DNA from: Streptomyces sp. PR69
GTDB taxonomy: Bacteria > Actinomycetota > Actinomycetes > Streptomycetales > Streptomycetaceae
Direction of reading: 5' to 3'
Length of the DNA: 64,000 nt
NCBI RefSeq assembly: GCF_026420845.1
Contig: NZ_JAOWCB010000006.1
Coordinates: forward strand, 186,001-250,000
Below are positions 1 through 7,302 of this stretch, piece after piece. The stretch's first letter is position 1. Each line of letters starts with the position of its first letter. The position numbers were made by a program, and so were the translations under genes. The notes beneath the pieces were generated by a model, which was not told where the DNA came from, did not search any database, and worked only from the letters and a program-made list of their open reading frames with translations.

Positions 1-118
1 TGTGGGAATGTACGTGGGCGACGGCGCGATCGTGCACGCCCCGCGTCCGGGCCGCGATGTCACCCTCGCGGGCGCGGGCTCAATGAAGATCCTCGGAGTC
101 GTACGCCCCGACAAATGA
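1..118 (+). CDS. C-terminal end of an NlpC/P60 family cell-wall hydrolase (partial)
   Basis: Frame 2 reads about 38 residues to a TGA at 116-118. The stretch GMYVGDGAIVHAPRPG is the typical catalytic-His end of an NlpC/P60 peptidase domain (HxGIYxGxGxxIHAPxxG). Such enzymes cut stem peptides in peptidoglycan outside the cell. The catalytic Cys and the signal region lie outside the window. A second NlpC/P60 gene lies at 56655-57734 and shows the same motif order. Confidence 0.75.
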   Translation, partial: VGMYVGDGAIVHAPRPGRDVTLAGAGSMKILGVVRPDK

Positions 119-590
119 TCTGTTGATGACCCGTTGAGGTGTGAGGCACTCAACTGGCCCAGTCAGCCGCAGAGGTGACGTGCGCCACTGACTCCGCGTG
201 ACGTTCGTCATGACGGAGGCCGGTGCTGGGGCGGCAAGTGCTGCCCGATGCTGCGCATATGCCATCGGCGCATAGCGCAAAGCCATTCCGCGCGGGCTCC
301 GGGACCGCTATGGTCCTCGTCCGGTGGGGCGCGATTCGCCGCCCTGCCGCCCTCGGGGGGAGGGAAGGATTCCAAGGCCGATGCCCGCACCCGCACCCGT
401 ACCCGTACCGCGACAGAGGAAGGTCCCCCTCGCGGAAGCCGCCCCCGGCGGCGCCGCCGGCACGCCCTCCCTCGACGACGTCACGGTCCGTGACGGCACA
501 GTCCGTGACGGCACGGTCGGCGAGGGTACGGCCGACGGCGGCGCTGCCTGTGACGGCCCCGTCGGGGGAGCCGGAGCCGGGGAGCTCACC

Positions 591-1796
591 ATGAGCGGCA
601 GCGCTCTCACCCTGCTGGTGATCGAGGACGACCCGGCGGGCGCCTTCACCGTGCCGGAGCTGCTCGACGAGTCGGGCTCGGGCACCCGGGTCCGGATCCG
701 CACCGCCCGCAATCTCACCGAGGCGGAGCGGCTGCTCACCGACGACATCCACTGTGTGCTGGTCGACCTCGCGCTGCCGTCGGGGCGAGCGGGCGCTCCG
801 GACGCGGAGCCGGACGACCTCGCTCCGCTCCGGCACGTCCTGCGGCTCGCGCCCCGGCACGCGGTGCTGGCGCTGGCCGCGACCGGCGACGCCGAGCTGG
901 CCGCCCGGGCCGTACGGGCCGGGGCCCAGGACCATCTCTTCCGCGAGGAGCTCGACGGCCGGCTGCTGAGCCGCGCCATCCGGTACGCCGTGGAGCGCAA
1001 ACGGGCCGACGCGACCCAGGTGAAGCTGACCGAGTCACGGCTGCGGGCGCAGGAGAACGCACGCCTGGAGCGCGGGCTGCTGCCCACTCCCCTGCTCCAG
1101 GGCTCCGAGCTGCACTTCGCGTCCCGGTACCGGCCGGGACGGTCGCGGGCGCTGCTGGGCGGCGACTTCTACGACACCGTCCGCACCCCGGACGGCACGG
1201 TGCACGCCATGATCGGCGACGTCTGCGGGCACGGCCCGGACGAGGCGGCGCTCGGCGTGGAGCTGCGGATCGCCTGGCGGGCGCTGACGCTGGCGGGCCT
1301 GTGCGGGGACGAGCTGCTGTCCACGCTCCAGGAGGTGCTGGAACACGAGCGGGAGAGCGAGGAGATCTTCGCGACGCTCTGCACCGTCGACATCGCGCCC
1401 GACGGACGGCAGGCCGGCCTGTGCCTGGCGGGCCACCCGTCACCGCTGATCGCCCGGCCGGGGAGGGCGGCCCGGCTGCTCCCGTACGAGGACGGCGGAC
1501 CGGCGCTCGGCCTGCTGCCGCGCGCCCGCTGGCCGCGCCGCGCGGTGGAGCTGGGCGACGCCTGGAGCCTGATGATGTACACGGACGGGCTGATAGAGGG
1601 CCGCTCGGCGGGTCCGGGCACGCCGCGGCTCGGCCAGGACGGCATGGCGGCGATGGTGAACCGGCTGCTGGCCGCGGGGCTCAGGGGCGAGGCGCTGCTG
1701 GAGTCCGCGGTGACGCAGGTGGGCGAGCTGAACGGCGGGGAGCTGACGGACGATGTGGCGGTGCTGCTGCTGAGCCGTCGGCCCGGTCCCGCGTAA
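591..1796 (+). CDS. Receiver domain + SpoIIE-type (PP2C) serine phosphatase
   Basis: The 401-aa protein has a receiver-like N-terminus (about residues 4-130, LLVIEDD near the start, VLVDLALPSG around the phospho-acceptor Asp) and a short coiled-coil linker (about 145-175). A SpoIIE phosphatase domain follows, with GGDFYD, the metal-binding IGDVCGHG and a C-terminal YTDGLIEGR. The family dephosphorylates anti-anti-sigma proteins in partner-switching pathways; the partner is not in this window. ATG 591 is chosen because a GGAG lies just upstream and the receiver fold begins right after it. The frame stays open to 324, but that extension is low-complexity with a repeated GTCCGTGACGGCAC motif. 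The canonical late receiver Lys is not obvious, so phosphorylation may be atypical. Confidence 0.85.
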   Translation: MSGSALTLLVIEDDPAGAFTVPELLDESGSGTRVRIRTARNLTEAERLLTDDIHCVLVDLALPSGRAGAPDAEPDDLAPLRHVLRLAPRHAVLALAATGDAELAARAVRAGAQDHLFREELDGRLLSRAIRYAVERKRADATQVKLTESRLRAQENARLERGLLPTPLLQGSELHFASRYRPGRSRALLGGDFYDTVRTPDGTVHAMIGDVCGHGPDEAALGVELRIAWRALTLAGLCGDELLSTLQEVLEHERESEEIFATLCTVDIAPDGRQAGLCLAGHPSPLIARPGRAARLLPYEDGGPALGLLPRARWPRRAVELGDAWSLMMYTDGLIEGRSAGPGTPRLGQDGMAAMVNRLLAAGLRGEALLESAVTQVGELNGGELTDDVAVLLLSRRPGPA

Positions 1797-1878
1797 GGCC
1801 CCTGGGGCCGGGTTCACCGGCCGCTGCGGCTACACGGGCGCCGGGACTGTCGGGTGCGGGAGCTATCGGGTGCCGGAG

Positions 1879-2217
1879 CTATCGGCCGCCGTTGTAGGGC
1901 CCGTACGGCCCGTCGCTGCTGGAGCCGCGGCGGCCGCGGCCCCCGCCGGAGACCTGCTGGAGGGCGGGACGCACGTCCACGAAGAAGACGATGCTGGCGA
2001 TCAGACCGGCGATCGACAGGAAGAGCACGCCGAGGAACAGGTTCACAGCGACCGCGATGCCGAGGATGACCAGCCAGAACGTCTTGGTCTGCTTGCCGGC
2101 GGCGCGGTAGGCGTCCTCGCGGGCGAGCGCCGCCATGATCAGTGCGGTCACCGACGTCACGATGAAGAGCGTATTGACCAGGAACCAGAGCCCGAACTCG
2201 AATCCTGCACGCAACAT
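1879..2217 (-). CDS. DUF2516 family membrane protein
   Basis: A small protein of about 112 aa with a hydrophobic segment at about 8-30, a second pair of segments at about 45-85 (FWLVILGIAVAVNLFLGVLFLSIAGLIASIVFFVDVRPALQ), and a Gly/Arg/Ser-rich tail. This matches the actinobacterial DUF2516 family, whose function is unknown. It lies downstream of the HbhA-like gene and the XRE gene on the same strand. From established knowledge, the order resembles M. tuberculosis Rv0474-hbhA-Rv0476. ATG 2217 is chosen because GGCGG lies 8 nt upstream. An in-frame GTG at 2226 is possible but has no spaced ribosome site. Confidence 0.8.
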   Translation of the reverse strand: MLRAGFEFGLWFLVNTLFIVTSVTALIMAALAREDAYRAAGKQTKTFWLVILGIAVAVNLFLGVLFLSIAGLIASIVFFVDVRPALQQVSGGGRGRRGSSSDGPYGPYNGGR

Positions 2218-2296
2218 GGTCAGCACCGCCTTGTGAGCTGTTTGGGTCTGTGTCTAGCGCCTCCCGGCAAAGGTACGCCAACGTACCGGGAGAACG

Positions 2297-2323
2297 CGCC
2301 GGGCACCTCAAAGGTGCCCGGCG
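2297..2323 (-). terminator. Hairpin downstream of the hbhA-like gene
   Basis: A perfect 12-bp stem (CGCCGGGCACCT / AGGTGCCCGGCG) with a 3-nt loop lies between the hbhA-like stop and the DUF2516 start. There is no real U-tract, as usual in Streptomyces. It probably ends or attenuates the XRE-hbhA transcript before DUF2516. Confidence 0.6.
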
Positions 2324-2362
2324 GTTCCTGTGTGCAATCGGCGCGCGTGCGCCCAGGGTGCG

Positions 2363-2968
2363 TTACCTGGCCGGAGGCGTGGCCTTCTTGGCGGCGGTCT
2401 TGCGGGCGGCCGGGGCCTTGCGGGCAGGCGCGGCCTTCTTCTCCTCGCCAGCCGTACCGGCGTCCGCCGCCTTCTCCGCCTGCTTGTCCGCCGTCTTGTC
2501 CTGCTGCCTGTCCTCCTGCGGCTCGACGGCGACGGCGATCTCGGTGATCTCCTCCGCGGCCTCGCCGCGCCAGGTCCTGACGGCCTGCTCACCGTGCTCG
2601 GCGACCTTCTCGTATGTGTCGCGGACCTTCACGGCGGACTCGACGGCGAAGCCGACACCGCGCAGCGCCAGGTCCTGAGCGGTCTCGCCGAACTTCCGGA
2701 AGTCGGTGTCCAGGTTCTCGAACACCTCGGCGACCTTGGCCTGCACGGTCGCCGAGGTCTCCTTGGCCTGCGCCGCCATCTTCTCCTGCACGGCCCTGGG
2801 ATCGGTCTTGCGCACCGCCTCGATCCGCGCCGGCGCCTCGGCCCGGATCTGCTCGACCAGCTCGGGCAGCTTCAGCGCCTGCTGGTAAGCGAGATCCGCG
2901 GTGCCCGCGGCGAAGTAGAGGGGCTTGGGGTCGGTGAAGGTCTTGCGCAGGTCATCGGTGATGGCCAT
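2363..2968 (-). CDS. Heparin-binding haemagglutinin (HbhA)-like protein
   Basis: 201 aa. The N-terminal half is a long amphipathic helix or coiled coil (about residues 15-130), beginning MAITDDLRKTFTDPKPLYFAAG. The C-terminus is a Lys/Ala/Pro-rich tail ending in repeated PARKA/AARKTAAKKA units, as in mycobacterial HbhA. In mycobacteria the Lys-rich tail binds sulfated sugars and the protein is surface-associated. In a soil Streptomyces the role is unknown and may concern membrane or polysaccharide interaction. It lies 33 bp after the XRE gene, probably in one operon. There is no signal peptide, as in mycobacterial HbhA. Confidence 0.8.
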   Translation of the reverse strand: MAITDDLRKTFTDPKPLYFAAGTADLAYQQALKLPELVEQIRAEAPARIEAVRKTDPRAVQEKMAAQAKETSATVQAKVAEVFENLDTDFRKFGETAQDLALRGVGFAVESAVKVRDTYEKVAEHGEQAVRTWRGEAAEEITEIAVAVEPQEDRQQDKTADKQAEKAADAGTAGEEKKAAPARKAPAARKTAAKKATPPAR

Positions 2969-3001
2969 GTCTGTGGTCCTCCCGGATCGCGGAGTCAGCG
3001 T

Positions 3002-3424
3002 TTACGTTTCTGCCTTCGGGGGCACCTCGGGGTTGTCCGCCTCCGCCACGACACCCGGCGCCGCGTCCTGCTCCGCGCCGAAGCCGTTCTCCTTGCGGAA
3101 CGAGTCGTAGATCTGCAGCAGCACCTGCTTCTGCCGCTCATTGATCGAGGGATCGGCCAGAATGACGGCCCGCGTCTGACGCTCCTCGCGCTCCCGCTCA
3201 TCGAGAATCCCGGCCCGCACGTACAGCGTCTCCGCGGAGATCCGCAGGGCCTTGGCGACCTGCTGCAACACCTCCGCGCTTGGCTTGCGCAGCCCGCGCT
3301 CGATCTGACTCAGATACGGATTGGACACGCCGGCCGCCTCGGCAAGCTGCCGCAACGACAACTGCGCACTGCGCCGCTGCTCGCGCAGATACTCCCCGAG
3401 ATTGCCGACGTTGAGTGATGCCAT
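3002..3424 (-). CDS. XRE-family helix-turn-helix regulator upstream of hbhA
   Basis: 140 aa. An N-terminal HTH_3 domain (about residues 8-65: YLREQRRSAQLSLRQLAEAAGVSNPYLSQIERG) is followed by a helical region and an acidic disordered tail. The ATG at 3424 gives the conserved start; the longer open frame upstream lies over the PP2C gene on the other strand and is not coding. By position and sequence it resembles mycobacterial Rv0474, the regulator next to hbhA. A near-perfect 26-bp palindrome starts 27 bp upstream of the start codon, which suggests autoregulation. Confidence 0.88.
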   Translation of the reverse strand: MASLNVGNLGEYLREQRRSAQLSLRQLAEAAGVSNPYLSQIERGLRKPSAEVLQQVAKALRISAETLYVRAGILDEREREERQTRAVILADPSINERQKQVLLQIYDSFRKENGFGAEQDAAPGVVAEADNPEVPPKAET

Positions 3425-3450
3425 GCCTCGATGATGCCGCCACTTGCTAA

Positions 3451-3476
3451 CTATTGCAAGCACATGCTTGCAATAG
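3451..3476. promoter_or_regulatory. 26-bp palindrome, likely operator of the XRE regulator
   Basis: Two perfect 12-nt arms (CTATTGCAAGCA and TGCTTGCAATAG) flank a 2-nt centre. It lies 27 bp upstream of the XRE start and about 130 bp upstream of the divergent MerR-PP2C gene. It is strikingly AT-rich for this region. Dyads of this kind are typical of dimeric XRE operators. That the adjacent regulator binds it is inferred. Confidence 0.7.
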
Positions 3477-3607
3477 TGTTCCACACAACAGCCGCCGGGC
3501 CCTTCTCCACTACCGGGAGCCGGGCGGCCCGGGGTTGACCTTGACCTTGGGGGAGCCCACAGCATCGGTGGGGCCGGGCGACGGGCTCGGTATGAGGAGG
3601 GGCGAGC

Positions 3608-4690
3608 ATGGGGTTGCTGACCATCGGGGCGTTCGCGAAGGCGTCCCGGCTGTCGCCGAAGGCGCTGCGTCTTTATGACGAGCTGGGCCTGCTGACCCCC
3701 GCTCGCGTCGACCCGGTGACCGGCTACCGCCTCTACGCGCCGGAACAGCTGGACCAGGCCCGACTGGTCGCCTGGCTTCGGCGCCTGGGGATGCCCCTCG
3801 CCCGCATCCAGCACGTCTGCACACTGGAGGCGGGCCCGGCGGCCCAGGAGATCCGCGCGTTCTGGGCGCAGGTCGAAGCCGACGTCGCCGCGCGGCGGGG
3901 CCTGGCCGCCTTCCTCATCGACCATCTGTCCTGGAAGGACGACCCTGCCATGTCCTCGACCGCCCAGCCCCTGGGAATCCGCTACGCCGCGCTGTCCGAC
4001 GCGGGCCTGGTCCGCGAGAGCAACCAGGACACCGCCTACGCCGGTTCCCGCCTGCTCGCCGTCGCCGACGGTTACGGCGAGCAAGGAGCTCCCGCGAGCG
4101 CCGCCGCCGTCGACGCGCTCAAGCGTCTCGACACCGACGGCATCCCGGCGGGCAACCTCCTCAACGTCCTCGAGGATGCCTTCGAAGAAGCCAAACAGGC
4201 CGTGCACGACGTCTCTGGAGCCGGTTCTTCCGCCGGAGGGGCCGGTACGACGCTCACCGCGATGCTCTGGACCGGATCGCGACTGGCCCTCGTCCACATC
4301 GGCGACTCCCGCGTCTGCCTCCTGCGCGAAGGGGAGCTGTTCCAGATCACCCACGACCACACCATGGTGCAGTCGATGGTCGACGAGGGACGCATCAGCC
4401 CGGAAGAGGCCGCCTCCCACCCCCAGCGGTCGCTGCTGATACGCGCCCTGGGCGAAGGAGCCGACGCCACACCCGACATGCGCCTTCACGACGCCCGGCG
4501 GGGAGACCGTTACCTGCTGTGCTCCGACGGTCTGTCAGCTGTCGTGGCGGCCGGAGAAATCCGCCGGGTGCTCTCCGGGACCGATGAGCCGGAGCAGGCG
4601 GTCCGCGAACTGATCGCCCTCGCCAACGGCTCCGGCGGCCCCGACAACGTCAGCTGTGTGGTCGCCGACGTCGTGGAGCTCCAGCTGTAA
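3608..4690 (+). CDS. MerR-type DNA-binding domain fused to a PP2C serine/threonine phosphatase
   Basis: 360 aa. Residues about 1-75 form a MerR winged helix (LLTIGAFAKASRLSPKALRLYDELGLL, then YRLYAPEQLDQARLVAWLRRLGMPLARI). A short helix follows (about 80-105, where MerR proteins dimerise). A complete PP2C domain runs from about 122 to the end: RESNQDTAY, LLAVADGYGEQG, GAGTTLTAMLW, LVHIGDSRVCLL, ITHDHTMVQSMV, LLCSDGLS and GPDNVSCVV. The metal-binding Asp residues are all present, although the usual DGMGG is DGYGE. The ATG at 3608 follows GAGGAGGGGCGAGC. The fusion implies a regulator that also dephosphorylates Ser/Thr-phosphoproteins, or uses a PP2C fold as its sensor; this is inference. Confidence 0.88.
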   Translation: MGLLTIGAFAKASRLSPKALRLYDELGLLTPARVDPVTGYRLYAPEQLDQARLVAWLRRLGMPLARIQHVCTLEAGPAAQEIRAFWAQVEADVAARRGLAAFLIDHLSWKDDPAMSSTAQPLGIRYAALSDAGLVRESNQDTAYAGSRLLAVADGYGEQGAPASAAAVDALKRLDTDGIPAGNLLNVLEDAFEEAKQAVHDVSGAGSSAGGAGTTLTAMLWTGSRLALVHIGDSRVCLLREGELFQITHDHTMVQSMVDEGRISPEEAASHPQRSLLIRALGEGADATPDMRLHDARRGDRYLLCSDGLSAVVAAGEIRRVLSGTDEPEQAVRELIALANGSGGPDNVSCVVADVVELQL

Positions 4691-4900
4691 GAGCAGGCGG
4701 CACGTCAGGACCGTGCTCCGCGAGGGTGGCATGGCGACGTCGCGCTGACGCCGTGCGCCGTCGGGCCCACCCGCTCATGGTCGACTGGCTCGCGGCCGCG
4801 TTGACGGACCGTCGGGGCGCGCCACCGCGAGCCGGTCGCCGTGGCACGGCATCGGACGGGGCGGAGGGGGGCGGACGGGTCGGATCAGGAGGTCCAAGCG

Positions 4901-5349
4901 ATGGACGTGGCGCGTGAAGGGTTCTCCGTACCGGTCATCGGACCGCTGTACGAGAAGCCCACCCACTACTACCGCGGCTCCCGCTTGATGTTCGCAGCGG
5001 TCCACCGGCCGGCGCATCATGACGCTCACCACGTCCATCGGCCATCCGGCAGACCCCGGTGAGCTGGACGACTACCCCGTACTCCTGCTCCGCAAGATCC
5101 CCAACAGCAGTCCGGGCGCCCCTCCGAGCGTCTGCGAGCTGACCCGCACCACTCCCTCCTTCATCCCCCACCGCACCGCCGACGGCTCCCCCGACCTATG
5201 GCAGAGGCGCGCCTCGCTGGCCATGGACTCCCGCTCGGAAATCGACCCGCTGCACGCCTTCGCCCCTCGGGATCATCCGCGGCTACTACGGCACCGTCGA
5301 TATGACGCTGCCTTACGGGGAACCGATCCACGACTACCTCCGGCCATGA
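4901..5349 (+). pseudogene. Remnant of an acetoacetate decarboxylase-family gene
   Basis: Three pieces in three frames. From ATG 4901 (AGGAGG just upstream) the N-terminus reads REGFSVPVIGPLYEKPTHYYRGSRLMF. From about 5019 a second frame reads DDYPVLLLRKIPNSSPG, then SVCELTRTTPSFIPH and SEIDPLHAFAP. From about 5265 a third frame reads LGIIRGYYGTVDMTLPYGEPIHDYLRP to the TGA at 5347-5349. These match the start and end of the acetoacetate-decarboxylase family (about 250 aa), but the middle, roughly 300 bp, is missing. The 3' end overlaps the convergent AraC gene by 16 bp. Confidence 0.72.
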
Positions 5350-6251
5350 CACAGCGGGTTCGAGGCGTAGCGGGCCGGGGTGGTGCCGAGGATGCGCTTG
5401 AAGTGGCGAGTCAGGTGGGGCTGATCGTAGAAGCCCGCGGCGGGCGCGACCTCGCCGGGCGGCAGGCCGTCGAGGAGGAAACGGCGGGCCAGGTCGATAC
5501 GGCGGGAGACGACGTACTGGTGCGGGGCGATGCCGAAGGCGGCGGTGAACGCGCGGACGAGGTGCGTCGGGTGGGCGTGGAGGAGGCGGGCGGCCTCCGC
5601 CAGGCCGAGGCCCTCGACGAGCCGGGCGTCCAGCAGGTCGCGCAGGTCGCGGGCGACGCCGCGGCCGGGCGGCCTGCCGTCGGAAGCCGCGTGGCCGACG
5701 CCCCGGCCGCCGAAAGCCGCGCCACTGGACGTCGCACCGCCGAAAGCCGCGCCACCGGACGCAGCGCCGCCGGCAGCCGGGCTGCCTGCGACGGGTCCGG
5801 GACGCAGATGCATGCGCAGTCGCTCGCCGATCAGAGCCAGTCGGCTCTCCGCCTCCAGTTCGTCGCCGCGGTGCGCGAGGACCGTGTGGAGCCGGGCGAC
5901 CCGGCGGCGCAGCAGCGGGTCGACAAGGTCGGGGGTATCCACGGCGCGTCCGATCAAGCGCTCGTCGAGGTGCGTCATATCGAGGTAGACGACCCGCTTG
6001 CGGAAGCCGCGGGACGTGGCCGGTGAGCCGTTGTGCGGAATGTGCGGCGGGAGCAGGGACACGGTGTCGTCCGGCGTGCCGTGCTCACGGCGGTGGAGGT
6101 CGTAGCGGACCGCGCCGTCGTCGACGATCAGCAGCGTCCAGGCGTCATGCACGTGCATGGGGTACGCGTGCTCCGTGAAGCGGGCGTGCAGCACCTCCAC
6201 GACGCCCGCGACCCGCGGACGCCAGGCGGAGACCTCCTGTCGCGACGCCAC
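5334..6251 (-). CDS. AraC-family transcriptional regulator with cupin-type sensor domain
   Basis: About 305 aa. The N-terminal AraC-binding cupin (HARFTEHAYPMHVHDAWTLLIVDDGAVRYDL and a downstream PPHIPHNGSP) is joined to a C-terminal double HTH (about 200-300, with HPTHLVRAFTAAFGIAPHQYVVSRRIDLARRFL and GFYDQPHLTRHFKRILGTTPARY). The linker carries a Gly/Ala-rich degenerate repeat (SGGAAFGGA-type), so it has expanded. GTG 6251 gives the usual start near RQEVSAW; a TTG at 6266 would add five residues. It is divergent from the DUF2000 gene, 49 bp away, a likely target. Confidence 0.85.
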   Translation of the reverse strand: MASRQEVSAWRPRVAGVVEVLHARFTEHAYPMHVHDAWTLLIVDDGAVRYDLHRREHGTPDDTVSLLPPHIPHNGSPATSRGFRKRVVYLDMTHLDERLIGRAVDTPDLVDPLLRRRVARLHTVLAHRGDELEAESRLALIGERLRMHLRPGPVAGSPAAGGAASGGAAFGGATSSGAAFGGRGVGHAASDGRPPGRGVARDLRDLLDARLVEGLGLAEAARLLHAHPTHLVRAFTAAFGIAPHQYVVSRRIDLARRFLLDGLPPGEVAPAAGFYDQPHLTRHFKRILGTTPARYASNPLCHGRR

Positions 6252-6300
6252 GCAAAGAACGTACAAGACCGCCCGGGCGCCCGCCCGGCAGTCTCACCGC

Positions 6301-6744
6301 ATGAGAACCCATGACGATCTGCCGCCGGCCCCGGTCCGCTTCGACACGAAGATCGCCGTCCTGCTGCGTGCCGACCTCGAACCCTGGCAGCGGCTGAATG
6401 TGACCGCGTTCCTGGTCAGCGGGCTCGGCACGGCGGAGCCTGAGGTGATCGGCGAGCCGTACGCGGACGCCGACGACACCGCGTATCTGCCGATGTTCCG
6501 CCAGCCGGTGCTGGTCTTCGAAGGGACGAAGGAGACGCTGACCGCCGCACACGACAGGGCGCTGTCGCGCTCGCTGCGGGCGGCCGTGTTCACCTCGGAT
6601 CTGTTCCGTACGGGCAATGACCGGGACAACCGTGCGGCGGTGCGGGCCGTGGGCAGGGACCAGTTGGATCTGGTGGGGTTGGCGGTGTACGGGCCGCGCA
6701 AGGCGGTGGACAGGGTGCTCAAGGGGGCGCGGATGCATCCCTGA
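6301..6744 (+). CDS. DUF2000 family protein
   Basis: 147 aa. It matches DUF2000 in layout: RFDTKIAVLLRADLEPWQRLNVTAFLVSGL at the start, the central PMFRQPVLVFEG, then a C-terminal GLAVYGPRKAVDRVLKGARMH. The family has an alpha/beta fold and no established biochemical role; members often sit beside AraC regulators, as here. The ATG at 6301 is the first base after the divergent intergenic space. No good Shine-Dalgarno is visible, so the message may be leaderless. Confidence 0.8.
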   Translation: MRTHDDLPPAPVRFDTKIAVLLRADLEPWQRLNVTAFLVSGLGTAEPEVIGEPYADADDTAYLPMFRQPVLVFEGTKETLTAAHDRALSRSLRAAVFTSDLFRTGNDRDNRAAVRAVGRDQLDLVGLAVYGPRKAVDRVLKGARMHP

Positions 6745-7302
6745 GGTGGGGGCGGTGTCCGGCGGGGTGTTTGGGTGCTGCTGGTTTTTGTCTCCCCTCC
6801 CCCGCCCCTTCCCGTAACTGGGGGCTCCGCCCCAGACCCCCGGTCCTCAATCTCCCCCAGACTCCGTCCGGGAGGTGCCCCCAACGGGCTTGATTTGGCT
6901 GCGCCAAGTCCCAGCCCCGCCGGCAATGAGGCTTGCACATCAAGCCCCGCCGACGCTTGAGTCGCGAGGGCCAGAAACCCAGCCCCGCTGGCGCTTGAGG
7001 CGCGGGGACCAGCACATCCAGCCCTGCCGCGATTGAGGCGCGGGAGCCGGAAATTCAGCCTCGCCGGCGTTTGAGGCGCGGGGGTCCGGGGGCGGAGTCC
7101 CCGGAAAAGGGGGCGCAGGGCAGGGCCCTGCTTCTCATGGCGGTCGGCACCCGTCCGACCGCCTCCGCCCGGTGTCCGGACGGGGGCGGGGGCAGTCGGA
7201 CGGGTTGCCGCCTGGGTCGGCCCTGCATTGATCGTCGCCAAGGGAGGGACCCTAGTCAATCCTCGGATCTGCTCCTCAAATCCAAGTGTTAGCTTGGGTG
7301 TT
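6745..7302. repeat. Intergenic array of Streptomyces-type GC repeats (four diverged units)
   Basis: This 558-bp gap holds no convincing gene. Between about 6936 and 7091 four diverged direct copies, about 36-42 bp each, share a core like AGCCCCGCCGGCGNTTGAGG followed by CGCGGG. The array is flanked by inverted GGGGCTCCGCCCC / GGGCGGAGTCCCC motifs near 6820 and 7090. A related motif lies at about 18105-18130, between dtd and the YgfZ gene. Such elements are frequent between Streptomyces genes; they can fold into hairpins and may end transcription of the DUF2000 gene. A short inverted repeat CCAAG-N6-CTTGG precedes the LysR start. Confidence 0.7.

Noticed and set aside
324..590. In-frame extension of the receiver-SpoIIE phosphatase
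   Set aside because: Low-complexity with repeated GTCCGTGACGGCAC; the receiver fold and a ribosome site point to ATG 591.
3425..4489. Long minus-strand extension of the XRE gene
   Set aside because: It is the antisense shadow of the MerR-PP2C gene; the conserved protein begins at 3424.
6936..7091. Direct repeats considered as a CRISPR array
   Set aside because: Units are diverged, no unique spacers of regular length, and no cas genes.
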